Positions 25,252 through 33,650 of a DNA stretch of 64,000 nt are shown here, piece after piece. The position numbers were made by a program, and so were the translations under genes. Each line of letters begins with the position of its first letter. Position 1 is the stretch's first letter. Below the pieces are notes generated by a model. That model did no database searches, was not told the DNA's origin, and worked only from the letters and a program-made list of their open reading frames with translations. Source of the stretch: Pseudoflavonifractor sp050943825 (GTDB lineage: Bacteria; Bacillota; Clostridia; Oscillospirales; Oscillospiraceae); NCBI RefSeq assembly GCF_050943825.1, contig NZ_JBMNPX010000003.1, positions 62,001 through 126,000 of the forward strand. Direction: 5' to 3'.

Positions 25252-25280
25252 AAAAAACCGCCTGCTGATACAGCAGGCGG
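25252..25280 (-). terminator. Intrinsic terminator after rpsT
   Basis: Minus strand CCGCCTGCTG / CAGCAGGCGG with a 3-nt loop, followed by a T6 tract (plus-strand A run 25252-25257). Confidence 0.85.
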
Positions 25281-25307
25281 CTCTTCATTCCGCTCTTTCT
25301 AGCGCGA

Positions 25308-25571
25308 TTAGGCCAGCTTGTTGAGCTTGATGGTCATGCTGCTCTTCTTGCGCGCGGCGTTGTTGCGGTGCAGCAGACCGTGACCCACGGCCTTGTCCAC
25401 AGCCTTGACAGCCACCTTGTAAGCGCCCTCGGCCTCGCTGCGGTTGCCCTCGGCCACTGCGGCCTCAAACTTCTTCAGGTTAGTCTTGATGGCGGACTTC
25501 ACGGCCTTGTTCTGCGCGGCCTTGGCCTCGTTGACCAGCACACGCTTCTTGGCAGACTTGATATTCGGCAA
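25308..25571 (-). CDS. rpsT: Small ribosomal subunit protein bS20
   Basis: 87 residues: a basic helical bundle starting PNIKSAKKRVLVNEAKAAQN, the normal S20 N-terminus, and ending KKSSMTIKLNKLA. The best start is TTG at 25571: GGAGGAGG lies 7 nt upstream and the protein then begins M-PNIKSAKKR as in the family. An in-frame GTG at 25580 overlaps that ribosome site. A rare start codon fits the known autoregulation of S20 translation in E. coli. It is divergent from gpr, its usual neighbour in Bacillus. Confidence 0.95.
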   Translation of the reverse strand: MPNIKSAKKRVLVNEAKAAQNKAVKSAIKTNLKKFEAAVAEGNRSEAEGAYKVAVKAVDKAVGHGLLHRNNAARKKSSMTIKLNKLA

Positions 25572-25647
25572 ACCAAACACCTCCTCCGATGACGATTAAC
25601 GTATCTGCTATACGCATATACGCATAGTTTGCCCGTAGCAGATTTAT

Positions 25648-25676
25648 ATTGTACCAGCACAAGAGGAAAAATGCAA
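25648..25676 (-). promoter_or_regulatory. rpsT promoter
   Basis: Minus strand TTGCAT (25676-25671), 17 bp, TACAAT (25653-25648). The leader of about 70 nt contains a direct repeat TATGCGTA-TATGCGTA. Confidence 0.7.
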
Positions 25677-25810
25677 GAATAAATTAAAAAAATTTGTCCA
25701 CTTTTTGAATAGACAGGGCTCAGGCGCTAAAAATAGTGCTTACATACGGAAAAAATACCATATGTAGAGGGCAGCGTCGTCTCTGATTTTGGAGAAAGGG
25801 TGAAAAAGAA

Positions 25811-26713
25811 GTGCTTGGACGGAGAACGGACCTGGCGCTGGAGGCCAAGGCCATCTGGGAGGAGGGCGCCCAGGGCGGAGAACTGAAGGGGGTGCGCACC
25901 CGGGAGACGGAGCGGGAGGGCTTCGCCGTGACCCAGGTGGACATTCTGGACGAACAGGGGGCAAGGGCTTTAGGCAAGCCGCAAGGGGCATATGTGACGG
26001 TGGAGCTGGACGGCCTGGAGCGCCGGGAGCAGGACGCCTTTGGCCGGGCGGCCCGTGCGGTGGCGGCGGAGCTGCGGGCCCTGCTGAAGCTGGAGCCGGG
26101 CGAGAGCGTGCTGGTGGTGGGTCTGGGCAACCGGGACATCACCCCCGACGCGGTGGGCCCCCTGACGGTGGGGCACACGCTGGTCACCCGCCATCTGGTG
26201 GAGAAGATGCCCGAGCACTTTGGTTCCTTCCGGCCGGTGTCCGCCCTGGCCGCCGGGGTGCTGGGCACCACCGGCGTGGAGAGCGGCGAGCTGGCGGCGG
26301 CAGTGGCGGGTGCGGTGCGGCCCGCCCGGGTGGTGGCGGTGGACGCCCTGGCCTCCCGCAGCCTGTCCCGGCTGTGCCGCACGGTGCAGATTGCGGACAC
26401 CGGCATTGTCCCCGGCTCGGGGGTGGGCAACGCCCGGGCCGCTCTGAATGAGGAGACTCTGGGGGTGCCTGTCATCGCCGTGGGGGTGCCCACGGTGGTG
26501 GACGCGGCCACTCTCTGCGCCGACGTGCTCTCCGAGGCGGGCCGGCCCGGCCTGGACCCGGGCGCGCTGGGAGACAGCGGCAAGGGGGTCATCGTCACCC
26601 CCAGGGAGATTGACAGCCAGGTGGCCGACATCTCCAAGGTAATCGGCTACGGCCTGAGCCTGGCCCTCCAGGAGGGCCTCACCGTGGCCGACGTGGATAT
26701 GTTCCTCAGCTGA
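25811..26713 (+). CDS. gpr: Spore germination protease GPR
   Basis: 300 residues. GPR degrades small acid-soluble spore proteins during germination; it is made as a zymogen in the forespore. The N-terminus RTDLALEAKAIW and the conserved VVGLGNRDITPDAVGPLTV, DALASRSLSRLCRTVQIADTGIVPGSGVGNAR and VPTVVDA segments are diagnostic. It is somewhat shorter than Bacillus GPR, with a short propeptide. GTG 25811 is the start. The gene implies that the organism sporulates. I could not fix a clear sigma-G promoter in the 100 bp upstream. Confidence 0.94.
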   Translation: MLGRRTDLALEAKAIWEEGAQGGELKGVRTRETEREGFAVTQVDILDEQGARALGKPQGAYVTVELDGLERREQDAFGRAARAVAAELRALLKLEPGESVLVVGLGNRDITPDAVGPLTVGHTLVTRHLVEKMPEHFGSFRPVSALAAGVLGTTGVESGELAAAVAGAVRPARVVAVDALASRSLSRLCRTVQIADTGIVPGSGVGNARAALNEETLGVPVIAVGVPTVVDAATLCADVLSEAGRPGLDPGALGDSGKGVIVTPREIDSQVADISKVIGYGLSLALQEGLTVADVDMFLS

Positions 26714-26744
26714 GGGGGGCACTTCCATTTCCCGGGGGAATTTG

Positions 26745-26773
26745 GTATAATAGCCGCGAAGCGGCTATTATAC
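26745..26773. terminator. 13-bp perfect hairpin after gpr containing TATAAT on both strands
   Basis: GTATAATAGCCGC, loop GAA, GCGGCTATTATAC, then TTTGCTTT. It can end gpr as a terminator. Each arm also contains TATAAT or its complement, so it might instead be a promoter -10 within a cruciform. The arm GGTATAATAGCCGC resembles GGTACAATAACCGC at 63471. Confidence 0.6.
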
Positions 26774-26843
26774 TTTGCTTTCAGCGCAAAACCGCAATCA
26801 GCCGTCAGGCCAGGCCGGACGGAGAACGGGAGGAATTCCAACC

Positions 26844-27608
26844 GTGAGACGAGTCAAATGCGACAACTGCGGCAAGGTCTACGACGGGGACAAGCGGGAC
26901 TTCTGCCCCGAGTGCGGCCGCCGGGCACCCCGGGAGGAGACCGGCGGAAATACAGGCCATTTTCAGTTCTCCACGCCTCCGGCCCAGGAGCCGGAGGCGC
27001 CCTTCCCCCAGCCGGATATGACCATACCCGCCCAGCGCAGCGGCGGCACCCTGGTGCTCCGGCTGCTCATTGTCATCGGGCTGGTGGTGTGCGCCGCCCT
27101 CATCGCCTGGGGCGTGGTGCGGTACCGCCTGCCCGAGAACGAACCCATTGTCACCGTGGCCGAGACGTCGGACACCTTCCAGGTGGGCGAGCTGACCGTG
27201 AAGGTGAACGGGGTGTCCTGGGTGGACCTGGACCCCAGCTCCCGGCTGTGGTGGGCGGATTTTGACCTGCTGGCCGTGGACGTGACCGTCACCGGCGGCA
27301 GCGCTCTGGACTGGGAGTACCCCATCGGGGAATTCTACCTGGCCCTGGACGGGGGGCACTACATCCCCCTGCTGGAGGACTCCACCGCCCTGGAGATGCT
27401 CAAGAATATGGGGTTTACCCCCGTTGTCTCCTACGACCTCATCTGGTGGGAGCCGGCGGAGGGACAGATGCTGTTCTATGTGCCCAAGGGCTTTGACAGC
27501 GCCGCGCTGTGCATGGAGGAGCGGACCGGCAAGGACAAGACGGAGCGGGTGGAGGCCATTCATACATACGCCATCACCCTGCCCCAGCGGGAGGAGGCAG
27601 CACCGTGA
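26844..27608 (+). CDS. Zinc-ribbon single-pass membrane protein
   Basis: 254 residues. N-terminal zinc ribbon CDNCGKVYDGDKRDFCPECG (about 6-25), a Pro-rich linker, one membrane segment LVLRLLIVIGLVVCAALIAWGVV (about 71-93), and an extracytoplasmic domain of about 160 residues that looks like a beta-sandwich (DUF4352-like: FQVGELTVKVNGVSW...). The fold guess is tentative. GTG 26844 has GGGAGG upstream and overlaps nothing. It is coupled to the next gene by a 4-bp overlap. Confidence 0.75.
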   Translation: MRRVKCDNCGKVYDGDKRDFCPECGRRAPREETGGNTGHFQFSTPPAQEPEAPFPQPDMTIPAQRSGGTLVLRLLIVIGLVVCAALIAWGVVRYRLPENEPIVTVAETSDTFQVGELTVKVNGVSWVDLDPSSRLWWADFDLLAVDVTVTGGSALDWEYPIGEFYLALDGGHYIPLLEDSTALEMLKNMGFTPVVSYDLIWWEPAEGQMLFYVPKGFDSAALCMEERTGKDKTERVEAIHTYAITLPQREEAAP

Positions 27609-28165
27609 AGAAGCACTGTGCCCAATGCGGAAAGAGCTGGCATGGCCGGCGGGACACCTGTCCCCGGTGCGGCTCCAACCAGATTTATGAGGCCGGCGGC
27701 GGCTGGGAGAAGCCTACCCTCATCGGCGTGGCGGTGGCCATTGTGGTCATCGCCGTGGCCCTCTTCGCCACCACGAACAACTACTACTGGGACGACACCA
27801 CCATCTCCGCCCATGTGACCTCCGCCGTACGGCAGGGGCCGTCGGAGGAGTACCAGGGCGAGAGCCTGTGGGAGGTGACGGTGGAGGTGTCCAACGTGGG
27901 CAACTACGACGCCTGGATCAGTCTGAACTACTTCAGCTTCTATGACGACGACGAGTGGTGGCTCACCTGTGAGCCCAACTACACGGTCTATCTGGCCGAC
28001 GAGGACCGGCAGACCTGGAACGAGGTGTGGCTGCCCGCCGGGCAGAGCACCGTGCTCACCGGGATTTTGTCCATCCCCGACGGAGCGGGAGAGCTGACCA
28101 TGGAGTACTCCAGCCACAGTTACAGCACAGAACGGAAGCGGGATACCATCTCCCTGCCCGGCTAA
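27605..28165 (+). CDS. Zinc-ribbon single-pass membrane protein, second of a pair
   Basis: 186 residues: zinc ribbon CAQCGKSWHGRRDTCPRCG (about 5-23), a membrane segment about 38-57 (TLIGVAVAIVVIAVALFATT), then an extracytoplasmic domain with many Asp, Tyr and Trp (YDAWISLNYFSFYDDDEWW). Architecture is the same as the preceding gene, with little sequence identity. GTG 27605 overlaps the previous stop as GTGA, so translation is coupled. Function unknown; such zinc-ribbon/TM proteins are common in Clostridia. Confidence 0.75.
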   Translation: MKKHCAQCGKSWHGRRDTCPRCGSNQIYEAGGGWEKPTLIGVAVAIVVIAVALFATTNNYYWDDTTISAHVTSAVRQGPSEEYQGESLWEVTVEVSNVGNYDAWISLNYFSFYDDDEWWLTCEPNYTVYLADEDRQTWNEVWLPAGQSTVLTGILSIPDGAGELTMEYSSHSYSTERKRDTISLPG

Positions 28166-28180
28166 AAAGGAGCGACGCAA

Positions 28181-28693
28181 GTGGATAATATCATTCTTAT
28201 CGGCATGCCCGGTTCGGGCAAGAGCACCGTGGGCGTGCTGCTGGCCAAGACCCTGGGCTACGGCTTTCTGGACACCGACCTGACCATTCAGCAGCGGGAG
28301 GGCGCCCTCCTCCAGGAGATTCTGGACCAGCGGGGGCTGGAGCCCTTCCTGGACGCGGAGGAGGCGGCCATCTGCTCGGTGGAGTGTACCGGCACGGTCA
28401 TTGCACCGGGCGGCAGCGCGGTGTGCCGCCAGGGGGCCATCGGCCACCTGAAGGAGCTGGGTACCGTGGTGTACCTGCGGGTGTCTCTGGAGGAGCTGGA
28501 GGGACGGCTCAACAACATGAGCACCCGGGGCATTGCCCTCTCCCCCGGCCAGACCCTGGCCGACGTGTACAACTACCGCTCCCCTCTCTACGAGAAGTAC
28601 GCCGACATCACCGTGGACGCCGACGGCCAGACCCTGGAGGAGACGGTGGCCGCCGTGCTCCGGGCCCTTATCGCCCGCCGGGACGGGGAGTAA
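28181..28693 (+). CDS. aroK: Shikimate kinase
   Basis: 170 residues. It phosphorylates shikimate with ATP in chorismate synthesis. Walker A GMPGSGKST (8-16), the DTD motif GFLDTDLTI (about 27-35), shikimate-binding FLDAEEAAI and APGGSAVCRQGAI (about 70-82), and a lid with R-G-I-A-L around 110-115. GTG 28181 follows AAAAAGGAG. No other aro gene is next to it; it shares the zinc-ribbon operon. A structured repeat begins 6 bp after the stop. Confidence 0.92.
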   Translation: MDNIILIGMPGSGKSTVGVLLAKTLGYGFLDTDLTIQQREGALLQEILDQRGLEPFLDAEEAAICSVECTGTVIAPGGSAVCRQGAIGHLKELGTVVYLRVSLEELEGRLNNMSTRGIALSPGQTLADVYNYRSPLYEKYADITVDADGQTLEETVAAVLRALIARRDGE

Positions 28694-28699
28694 AAGGAA

Positions 28700-29025
28700 C
28701 GCCCTTCGGGGAGGTACTTTTCACCGGCGAAAAGTACCCAAAAGCCGCCGGGGACACAGGGGCGGCGGGCCCTGTTAGGGCCAAACGCCCCCGTTTCCCC
28801 GGACCCCTTTCAAGGATGCGTCCTGCGGCGGTGCAATTCATCGGCCACCAAACCTGAAAGCAGTTGCTTGCCGGTTCGGTGCTCTGCATGCCGTTCCCCT
28901 TCTGCCCGAGCAGCGTTACCCTCCCAGACTTGTAAGTAGTTTCAATTCAATGACCTTTCTCAATGCCGCACAAAGCCTCTGCGTTGTATTTCAGCGTTTG
29001 CCCGAGCGGGTCTGGCGGGTAAAGG
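28700..29025 (-). repeat. Dispersed structured repeat, copy B (inverted)
   Basis: Inverted relative to copy A, with the same blocks in reverse order: hairpin GGTACTTTTC-ACCGGC-GAAAAGTACC (28711-28736), long stem CCGGGGACAC / GTTTCCCCGG around GGCCCT-GTT-AGGGCC (28748-28802), TTGCTTGCCGGTTCGG, CTGCCCGAGCAGCGTTACC, and CTCAATGCCGC. Similarity continues to GCCCGAGCGGGTC near 29020. It directly follows aroK. Confidence 0.85.
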
Positions 29026-29062
29026 CATCCCCGCATCTCCACTGGTAATATTCTGTATTTTG

Positions 29063-29071
29063 TGATATACT
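29063..29071 (+). promoter_or_regulatory. Extended -10 promoter for the DEAD-box helicase leader
   Basis: TGATATACT: an extended TGn motif plus TATACT (29066-29071). The -35 at 17-bp spacing is weak (TGGTAA, 29043-29048), typical of extended -10 promoters. Predicted RNA start near 29078. Confidence 0.55.
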
Positions 29072-29077
29072 AAATCA

Positions 29078-29168
29078 AGATACGGGGCGGTGCGGAGCCG
29101 CCCCGGCCGGTACGCCGTGATATGTGGACCGCAGACACCCCTGCTGAACCATCCGGGGGTGTCTTTTT
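29078..29168 (+). ncRNA. Leader RNA with intrinsic terminator before the DEAD-box gene
   Basis: From the predicted start: hairpin GGGGCGG-TGCGGAG-CCGCCCC (29084-29104), a linker, then terminator stem GACACCCC / GGGGTGTC (29134-29163) and TTTTT (29164-29168). The gene starts 100 nt later with no other good promoter in between, so readthrough must be controlled. It is either an attenuator or a small RNA of about 90 nt. No known riboswitch class recognised. Confidence 0.55.
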
Positions 29169-29268
29169 GACGGCCTGCCGGCAGCGGCGGTCTGTGCCCC
29201 GGCCATGACGCCGGCGGGCTGAACGGAGCTGCCCTCCGCAAATATTTGACAAAGGAATTGTGTGTTGT

Positions 29269-31179
29269 ATGACCTTTCGTGAACTGGGCCTGACCCAATC
29301 CATTCTGAAGGCCCTGGCCGAGCTGGGCTATGAGAAGCCCTCCCCCATCCAGGAAAAGGCCATTCCCCCCGCTCTGGCGGGCCGTGACGTACTGGGCTGC
29401 GCCCAGACCGGCACAGGCAAGACCTGCGCCTTCGCCGCCCCCATCCTCCAGCGGCTGGGCGGAAACATCCCCGCCGGACGGCCCATCCGCTCCCTCATCC
29501 TCACCCCCACCCGTGAGCTGGCCCTCCAGATTCAGGAGAGCTTCGAGGCCTACGGCAAGCACCTGCCCCTCCGCTCCGCCGTCATCTTCGGCGGCGTGGG
29601 CCAGCAGCCCCAGGTGGATAAGCTGAAGAAGGGCGTGGACATCCTGGTGGCCACCCCCGGCCGCCTGCTGGACCTCCAGGGTCAGGGCTTTGTGGACCTG
29701 TCCAGGCTGGAGATTTTCGTCCTGGACGAGGCCGACCGGATGCTGGACATGGGCTTCATCCACGACGTGCGCCGGGTGCTCAAGCTGCTGCCCGACGTGA
29801 AGCAGACCCTCTTCTTCTCCGCCACCATGCCCCCCGAGGTCATGGACCTGGTCAACGGCCTGCTGAAAAACCCGGTAAAGGTGGCGGTGGACCCGGTGTC
29901 CTCCCCCGTTGAAATCATCGACCAGAGCGTCTATCTGGTGGACAAGGGCAACAAGACCAAGCTGCTGGCCTGGCTGGTGGAGGGTCTGGACGTGAAGAAC
30001 GCCATCGTGTTCACCCGCACCAAGCACGGGGCCAACAAGGTGGCCGGCGACCTGGTGAAGGCTGGCATCACCGCCGCGGCCATCCACGGCAACAAGAGCC
30101 AGACCGCCCGGCAGCAGGCTTTGGCCGACTTCAAGGCGGGCAAGGTACGCTGTCTGGTGGCCACCGATATCGCCGCCCGTGGTCTGGACATTGAAGAGCT
30201 GTCCCACGTGTTCAACTACAACCTGCCCGAGGTGCCCGAGACCTACGTCCACCGCATCGGCCGCACCGGCCGTGCCGGCCGCGGAGGCACCGCCGTATCC
30301 TTCTGCGACTTCGGCGAGCAGGAATATCTGAAGGATATCGAGAAGCTCATCGGCCGCAAGGTGCCGGTGGCCAAGAACAACCCCTGGCCCATGGAGGTCT
30401 TTGAGGCCCCCAGGGACGCCAAGGGCCGCCCGGTGAACGCCGACGACGCCGAGGCCCGTGCCGCCGCCAAGGAGCGCCGCCGTGCCCGTAACGCGGCAAA
30501 CAAGGCCGCCGCCGAGGCCCGCAAGGCCAAACAGCAGGCCGCGCCCGCCCCGGTGGAGGAGCCTGTCCCCGCACCTGAGGCGGCGGAGGCCCCTGCCAAG
30601 AAGCGCCGCCGCCGGAAAAAGAAGTCCGGCCAGAGCCAGACCGCGGAGCAGGCCGCCCCTGTGGCTGTCCAGGCCCCCGCGCCCGTGGAGGAGCCCCAGC
30701 AGCCCAAAAAGAAGAGCCGCCGGGGCGTGCGGCAGCAGCGGCTGGAGGACACCATGCCCGCAGCGCCCAGCCAGCCCCGGACCGACTTCTACAAGCCCAA
30801 TCCCCTGGACGGCGACGTGATTCTGGACGCCACCGCCCGTCTGCTGGCCCCCAAGCCCCGGACCCTGAGCCGTCCCGCAGCGCCCCGCCGTGAGGAGGAG
30901 AAGAAGGCGCCCCGGAAGAAGAAGGCCCAGGCCCAGCCCAAGCAGGAGAAAAAGGCCAGGGAGCAGGCGCCCGCCAAGCCCAAAAAGGAGAAGAAGGCGG
31001 AAAAGCCCGCCCCCAGGCAGGAGCAGCCCAAGGACAGCGGCAGCCGTGAGGATAAGAAGCGCCGCAGCCGCGGCCGCCGAAACGGTCCCCCGGATATGAT
31101 GTTCCGCCGGGGCAGCCAGAAGGACTCCACCGAGCAGCCCAGCCTGATGAAGCCCTATTATATGACTCCCGACGACTAA
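29269..31179 (+). CDS. DEAD-box RNA helicase with long basic tail
   Basis: 636 residues. Helicase core about 1-370 with all motifs: Q motif PSPIQEKAIP, AQTGTGKT, PTRELA, TPGR, DEAD (VLDEADRML), SAT, and HRIGRTGRAGR. It resembles CshA/RhlE-type helicases that unwind RNA in ribosome assembly, decay and cold adaptation. Residues about 380-636 form a Lys/Arg/Ala/Pro/Gln-rich low-complexity tail, probably an RNA-binding region, similar in composition to the ricT tail. ATG 29269 (MTFRELGL) is preferred to GTG 29260, which lies too close to AAAGGA. Confidence 0.93.
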   Translation: MTFRELGLTQSILKALAELGYEKPSPIQEKAIPPALAGRDVLGCAQTGTGKTCAFAAPILQRLGGNIPAGRPIRSLILTPTRELALQIQESFEAYGKHLPLRSAVIFGGVGQQPQVDKLKKGVDILVATPGRLLDLQGQGFVDLSRLEIFVLDEADRMLDMGFIHDVRRVLKLLPDVKQTLFFSATMPPEVMDLVNGLLKNPVKVAVDPVSSPVEIIDQSVYLVDKGNKTKLLAWLVEGLDVKNAIVFTRTKHGANKVAGDLVKAGITAAAIHGNKSQTARQQALADFKAGKVRCLVATDIAARGLDIEELSHVFNYNLPEVPETYVHRIGRTGRAGRGGTAVSFCDFGEQEYLKDIEKLIGRKVPVAKNNPWPMEVFEAPRDAKGRPVNADDAEARAAAKERRRARNAANKAAAEARKAKQQAAPAPVEEPVPAPEAAEAPAKKRRRRKKKSGQSQTAEQAAPVAVQAPAPVEEPQQPKKKSRRGVRQQRLEDTMPAAPSQPRTDFYKPNPLDGDVILDATARLLAPKPRTLSRPAAPRREEEKKAPRKKKAQAQPKQEKKAREQAPAKPKKEKKAEKPAPRQEQPKDSGSREDKKRRSRGRRNGPPDMMFRRGSQKDSTEQPSLMKPYYMTPDD

Positions 31180-31203
31180 TCCGTCGGCAAAAACCCAGAA
31201 AAC

Positions 31204-31241
31204 AGCCCTCCGGAGCGGACAGCGTGTCCGCCCGGGGGGCT
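31204..31241 (+). terminator. Intrinsic terminator after the DEAD-box gene
   Basis: AGCCCTCCGG / CCGGGGGGCT outer stem with an inner GCGGACA-GCG-TGTCCGC hairpin, followed by TTTGCTTTTG. Confidence 0.8.
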
Positions 31242-31286
31242 TTGCTTTTGCGCGGGCGGGGCGGAAAACCCTATGCAGCCGGAATA

Positions 31287-31315
31287 TTGTTTCCCCCTCT
31301 CCTCTGTGCTATATA
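31287..31315 (+). promoter_or_regulatory. Promoter of the DUF4234-like gene
   Basis: TTGTTT (31287-31292), 17 bp, TATATA (31310-31315). Overlapping the start region is an inverted repeat TGACAT (31316-31321) / ATGTCA (31337-31342), a possible operator. Confidence 0.55.
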
Positions 31316-31358
31316 TGACATGTAAGTGTGTGCTTTATGTCAAAAGGAGGAGAAAACC

Positions 31359-32528
31359 GTGAAAAAGAGCGCAAATCCCGCCGCCATAATCGGCGGAATC
31401 CTGTCAATAGTCGTGGCCCTGTCCTGGGGAGCCGTGAACCTGGTGTACGGCGATATGCTGGTGGAAGATGCGGCGCAGATGATTCAGTTCATGCTGCCGC
31501 CCTTCCTCTTTCTGGTGCTGGCGGTGTTCCTGTTCATCGGTAAGCCCAGAGCCGGAGTCCCCGCGGTCATTGCCGTTCTGCTGCTCTGTACGCTGCTGGC
31601 CAGAGGCGTTGCAGGCTTCTCGACCCATACCCTGAAGCTGTTTATTCTTGATGGAAAGCTGTACAACATAAGGGGCCTGAACAGGCTGTTTATGGGACTG
31701 TGGAACCCCCTCTATCTCCTGGCCCTGCTGGCTTTTGTGGTGCTGGGCTTTCTCATGGTCAGCGGCAAGGGCCGCATGCTCTGGTTCCTGCCCCCCGCTC
31801 TGGCCACTCTGTCCAGCCTGATGGTGATTTCCATCCTGCTGGGCCAGATGGAGCTGAACGAAGGTGATTTTCATCTGCCGTTTACCATCCTCTCCGAGGT
31901 GGTGCGCACGGCCGCCCTGTGGTGCGCGGCCCGGTTTATGGCCGGACCGGGGCCGGTGATGAGCGCTGCCGGTGAGGGCGGCCAGGGGACCTACGGCGCC
32001 GGCGGGTACATGGCCTACCGGGCGGAGGGCTATGTGGACCTGATGTCCTGTGCCCTGCTGCTGATTTTCACTCTGGGCATCTACCATCTGGTGTGGATTT
32101 ACCGTACCACCCGCTATCTGAACCGGGTGGAGGGCGCGCCCTCCCGTAACCCCACCACCAAGCTGCTGCTGTGCATGTTCATCCCCTTCTACACCATCTA
32201 CTGGACCTATCAGAGCGCCCAGCGGGTGGACGCCCTGGCCCGCAGCAAGGGGCTTTACGCCGAGCTCACCTCCCCCTGTGTGCTGCTGTCCATCTTTGCG
32301 GGCATCGTGCCGCCCATGCTGATGCAGAACACCATCAACGCCGTCAGTCAGACCGAGGCCCCCGGAGCCCCCGCACCTGCGGCTGAGGAGCCTCAGCCCG
32401 CCCCTGCCGCCGGACAGGGCGAGGAGGACGTCATTGAGGCCCTGAAGCGGTACAAGGAGCTGCTGGATCAGGGGGTCATCACCCAGGAGGAATTTGACCG
32501 GAAGAAGGCTCAACTACTGGGTCAGTAA
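31359..32528 (+). CDS. Multi-pass membrane protein with DUF4234 and SHOCT domains
   Basis: 389 residues. Five or six N-terminal hydrophobic segments (about 8-190), a Gly-rich linker, then a DUF4234 region YVDLMSCALLLIFTLGIYHLVWIYRTTRYLN (about 227-257) with two membrane segments, an Ala/Pro linker, and a terminal SHOCT motif (ALKRYKELLDQGVITQEEFDRKKAQLLGQ). GTG 31359 follows AAAAGGAGG. It shares the SHOCT ending with the 18969 protein but not the rest. Function unknown. Confidence 0.82.
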   Translation: MKKSANPAAIIGGILSIVVALSWGAVNLVYGDMLVEDAAQMIQFMLPPFLFLVLAVFLFIGKPRAGVPAVIAVLLLCTLLARGVAGFSTHTLKLFILDGKLYNIRGLNRLFMGLWNPLYLLALLAFVVLGFLMVSGKGRMLWFLPPALATLSSLMVISILLGQMELNEGDFHLPFTILSEVVRTAALWCAARFMAGPGPVMSAAGEGGQGTYGAGGYMAYRAEGYVDLMSCALLLIFTLGIYHLVWIYRTTRYLNRVEGAPSRNPTTKLLLCMFIPFYTIYWTYQSAQRVDALARSKGLYAELTSPCVLLSIFAGIVPPMLMQNTINAVSQTEAPGAPAPAAEEPQPAPAAGQGEEDVIEALKRYKELLDQGVITQEEFDRKKAQLLGQ

Positions 32529-32554
32529 GCCGTTTTGGCTAGTAAAAGCAGAAA

Positions 32555-32583
32555 AATGCCGGACCCCTCACGGGGTCCGGCAT
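32555..32583. terminator. Bidirectional terminator between DUF4234-like gene and pta
   Basis: ATGCCGGACCCC / GGGGTCCGGCAT, 12-bp perfect stem with a TCACG-type loop, flanked by AAAAA and TTTT. Confidence 0.85.
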
Positions 32584-32608
32584 TTTCATTCCGGTCAGGT
32601 TCCGACGC

Positions 32609-33589
32609 TCAGGAGAGAGCAGCGGTGATGATGGCCATGGAGTAGACCTCGTCGGCGTTGCAGCCGCGGGAGAGGTCGTTGATGGGGGCATTGAGGCCCA
32701 GCAGGATGGGACCGTAGGCGTCAAAGCCGCCCAGACGCTGGGCAATCTTGTAGCCGATGTTGCCGGCGTTGATGTCGGGGAAGATGAAGGTGTTGGCGTA
32801 GCCGGCCACCTTGGAGCCGGGGAACTTCAGCTGGCCCACGGTGGGGGACACGGCGGCGTCGAACTGCATCTCGCCGTCCATGGCCAGGTCGGGAGCCAGA
32901 GCCTTGGCCTTCTCGCAGGCGGAACGCATCTTGTCCACGTCCTCGCCCTTGCCGGAGCCCTTGGTGGAGTAGCTCAGGAAGGCCACCTTGGGGTCGATGC
33001 CGAAGATCTTGGCGCACTTGGCGGTCTCCAGGGCGATCTCAACCAGATCGTCGTCGCTGGGCTTGATGTTGATGGCACAGTCGCCCATGGCCAGCACGTC
33101 GGCGCCGCCGGTGGAGGTCTCACGGACCAGGATGAAGCAGGAGGAGACGATCTTGTTGCCCGGCTTGGTCTTGATCAGCTGCAGGGCGGGACGGACGGTG
33201 TCGGCGGTGGAGTAGGTAGCGCCGCCCAGCAGGCAGTCGGCCACGCCCATCTTCACCAGCATGGTGCCGAAGTAGTTGCCCTTCTTCAGAGCGGCGCGGC
33301 ACTCGTCGGCAGTCATCTTGCCCTTGCGCAGCTCCACCATCTTCTCCACCATGGCCTCCATGCCCTCGTAGGTCTCGGGGTCCACGATCTCGGCGCCGTC
33401 GATGTTGAAGCCGTGCTCAGCGGCGGCCTTCTTCACCTCGTCCACGTTGCCCACCAGCACGGGCTTGAGCCAGTTGCCGGTCAGCAGACGGGCGCTGGCC
33501 TCCAGGATACGGGCATCGGTGCCCTCGGTAAAGACGATGCGCTTGGGGTTGGCCTTCAGGGTCTCGATGAGCTTGTTAAACATCTCCAT
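32609..33589 (-). CDS. pta: Phosphate acetyltransferase
   Basis: 326 residues, the usual short Pta class. It converts acetyl-CoA and phosphate to acetyl phosphate for ATP production with AckA. Conserved regions: FTEGTDARILEAS (about 20-32), MLVKMGVADCLLGGATYSTADTVRPALQ, VFLSYSTKGSGKGEDVDKM-like FLSYSTKGSGKG, DGEMQFDAAV and KVAGYANTFIFPDINAGNIGYKIAQRLG, GPILLGLNAPINDLSRGC. ATG 33589 lies 9 nt after GGAGG; upstream in-frame ATGs overlap it. ackA is not adjacent. It is divergent from an XRE regulator. Confidence 0.95.
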   Translation of the reverse strand: MEMFNKLIETLKANPKRIVFTEGTDARILEASARLLTGNWLKPVLVGNVDEVKKAAAEHGFNIDGAEIVDPETYEGMEAMVEKMVELRKGKMTADECRAALKKGNYFGTMLVKMGVADCLLGGATYSTADTVRPALQLIKTKPGNKIVSSCFILVRETSTGGADVLAMGDCAINIKPSDDDLVEIALETAKCAKIFGIDPKVAFLSYSTKGSGKGEDVDKMRSACEKAKALAPDLAMDGEMQFDAAVSPTVGQLKFPGSKVAGYANTFIFPDINAGNIGYKIAQRLGGFDAYGPILLGLNAPINDLSRGCNADEVYSMAIITAALS

Positions 33590-33650
33590 GGGAATCATCC
33601 TCCAATATTCATTCCATGTAAAATAGGGCAATATTCCCTTATGTCCTTTT

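Noticed and set aside
29260..29268. GTG 29260 as start of the DEAD-box helicase
   Set aside because: It lies 3 nt after AAAGGA, too close; ATG 29269 gives the family N-terminus MTFRELGL.
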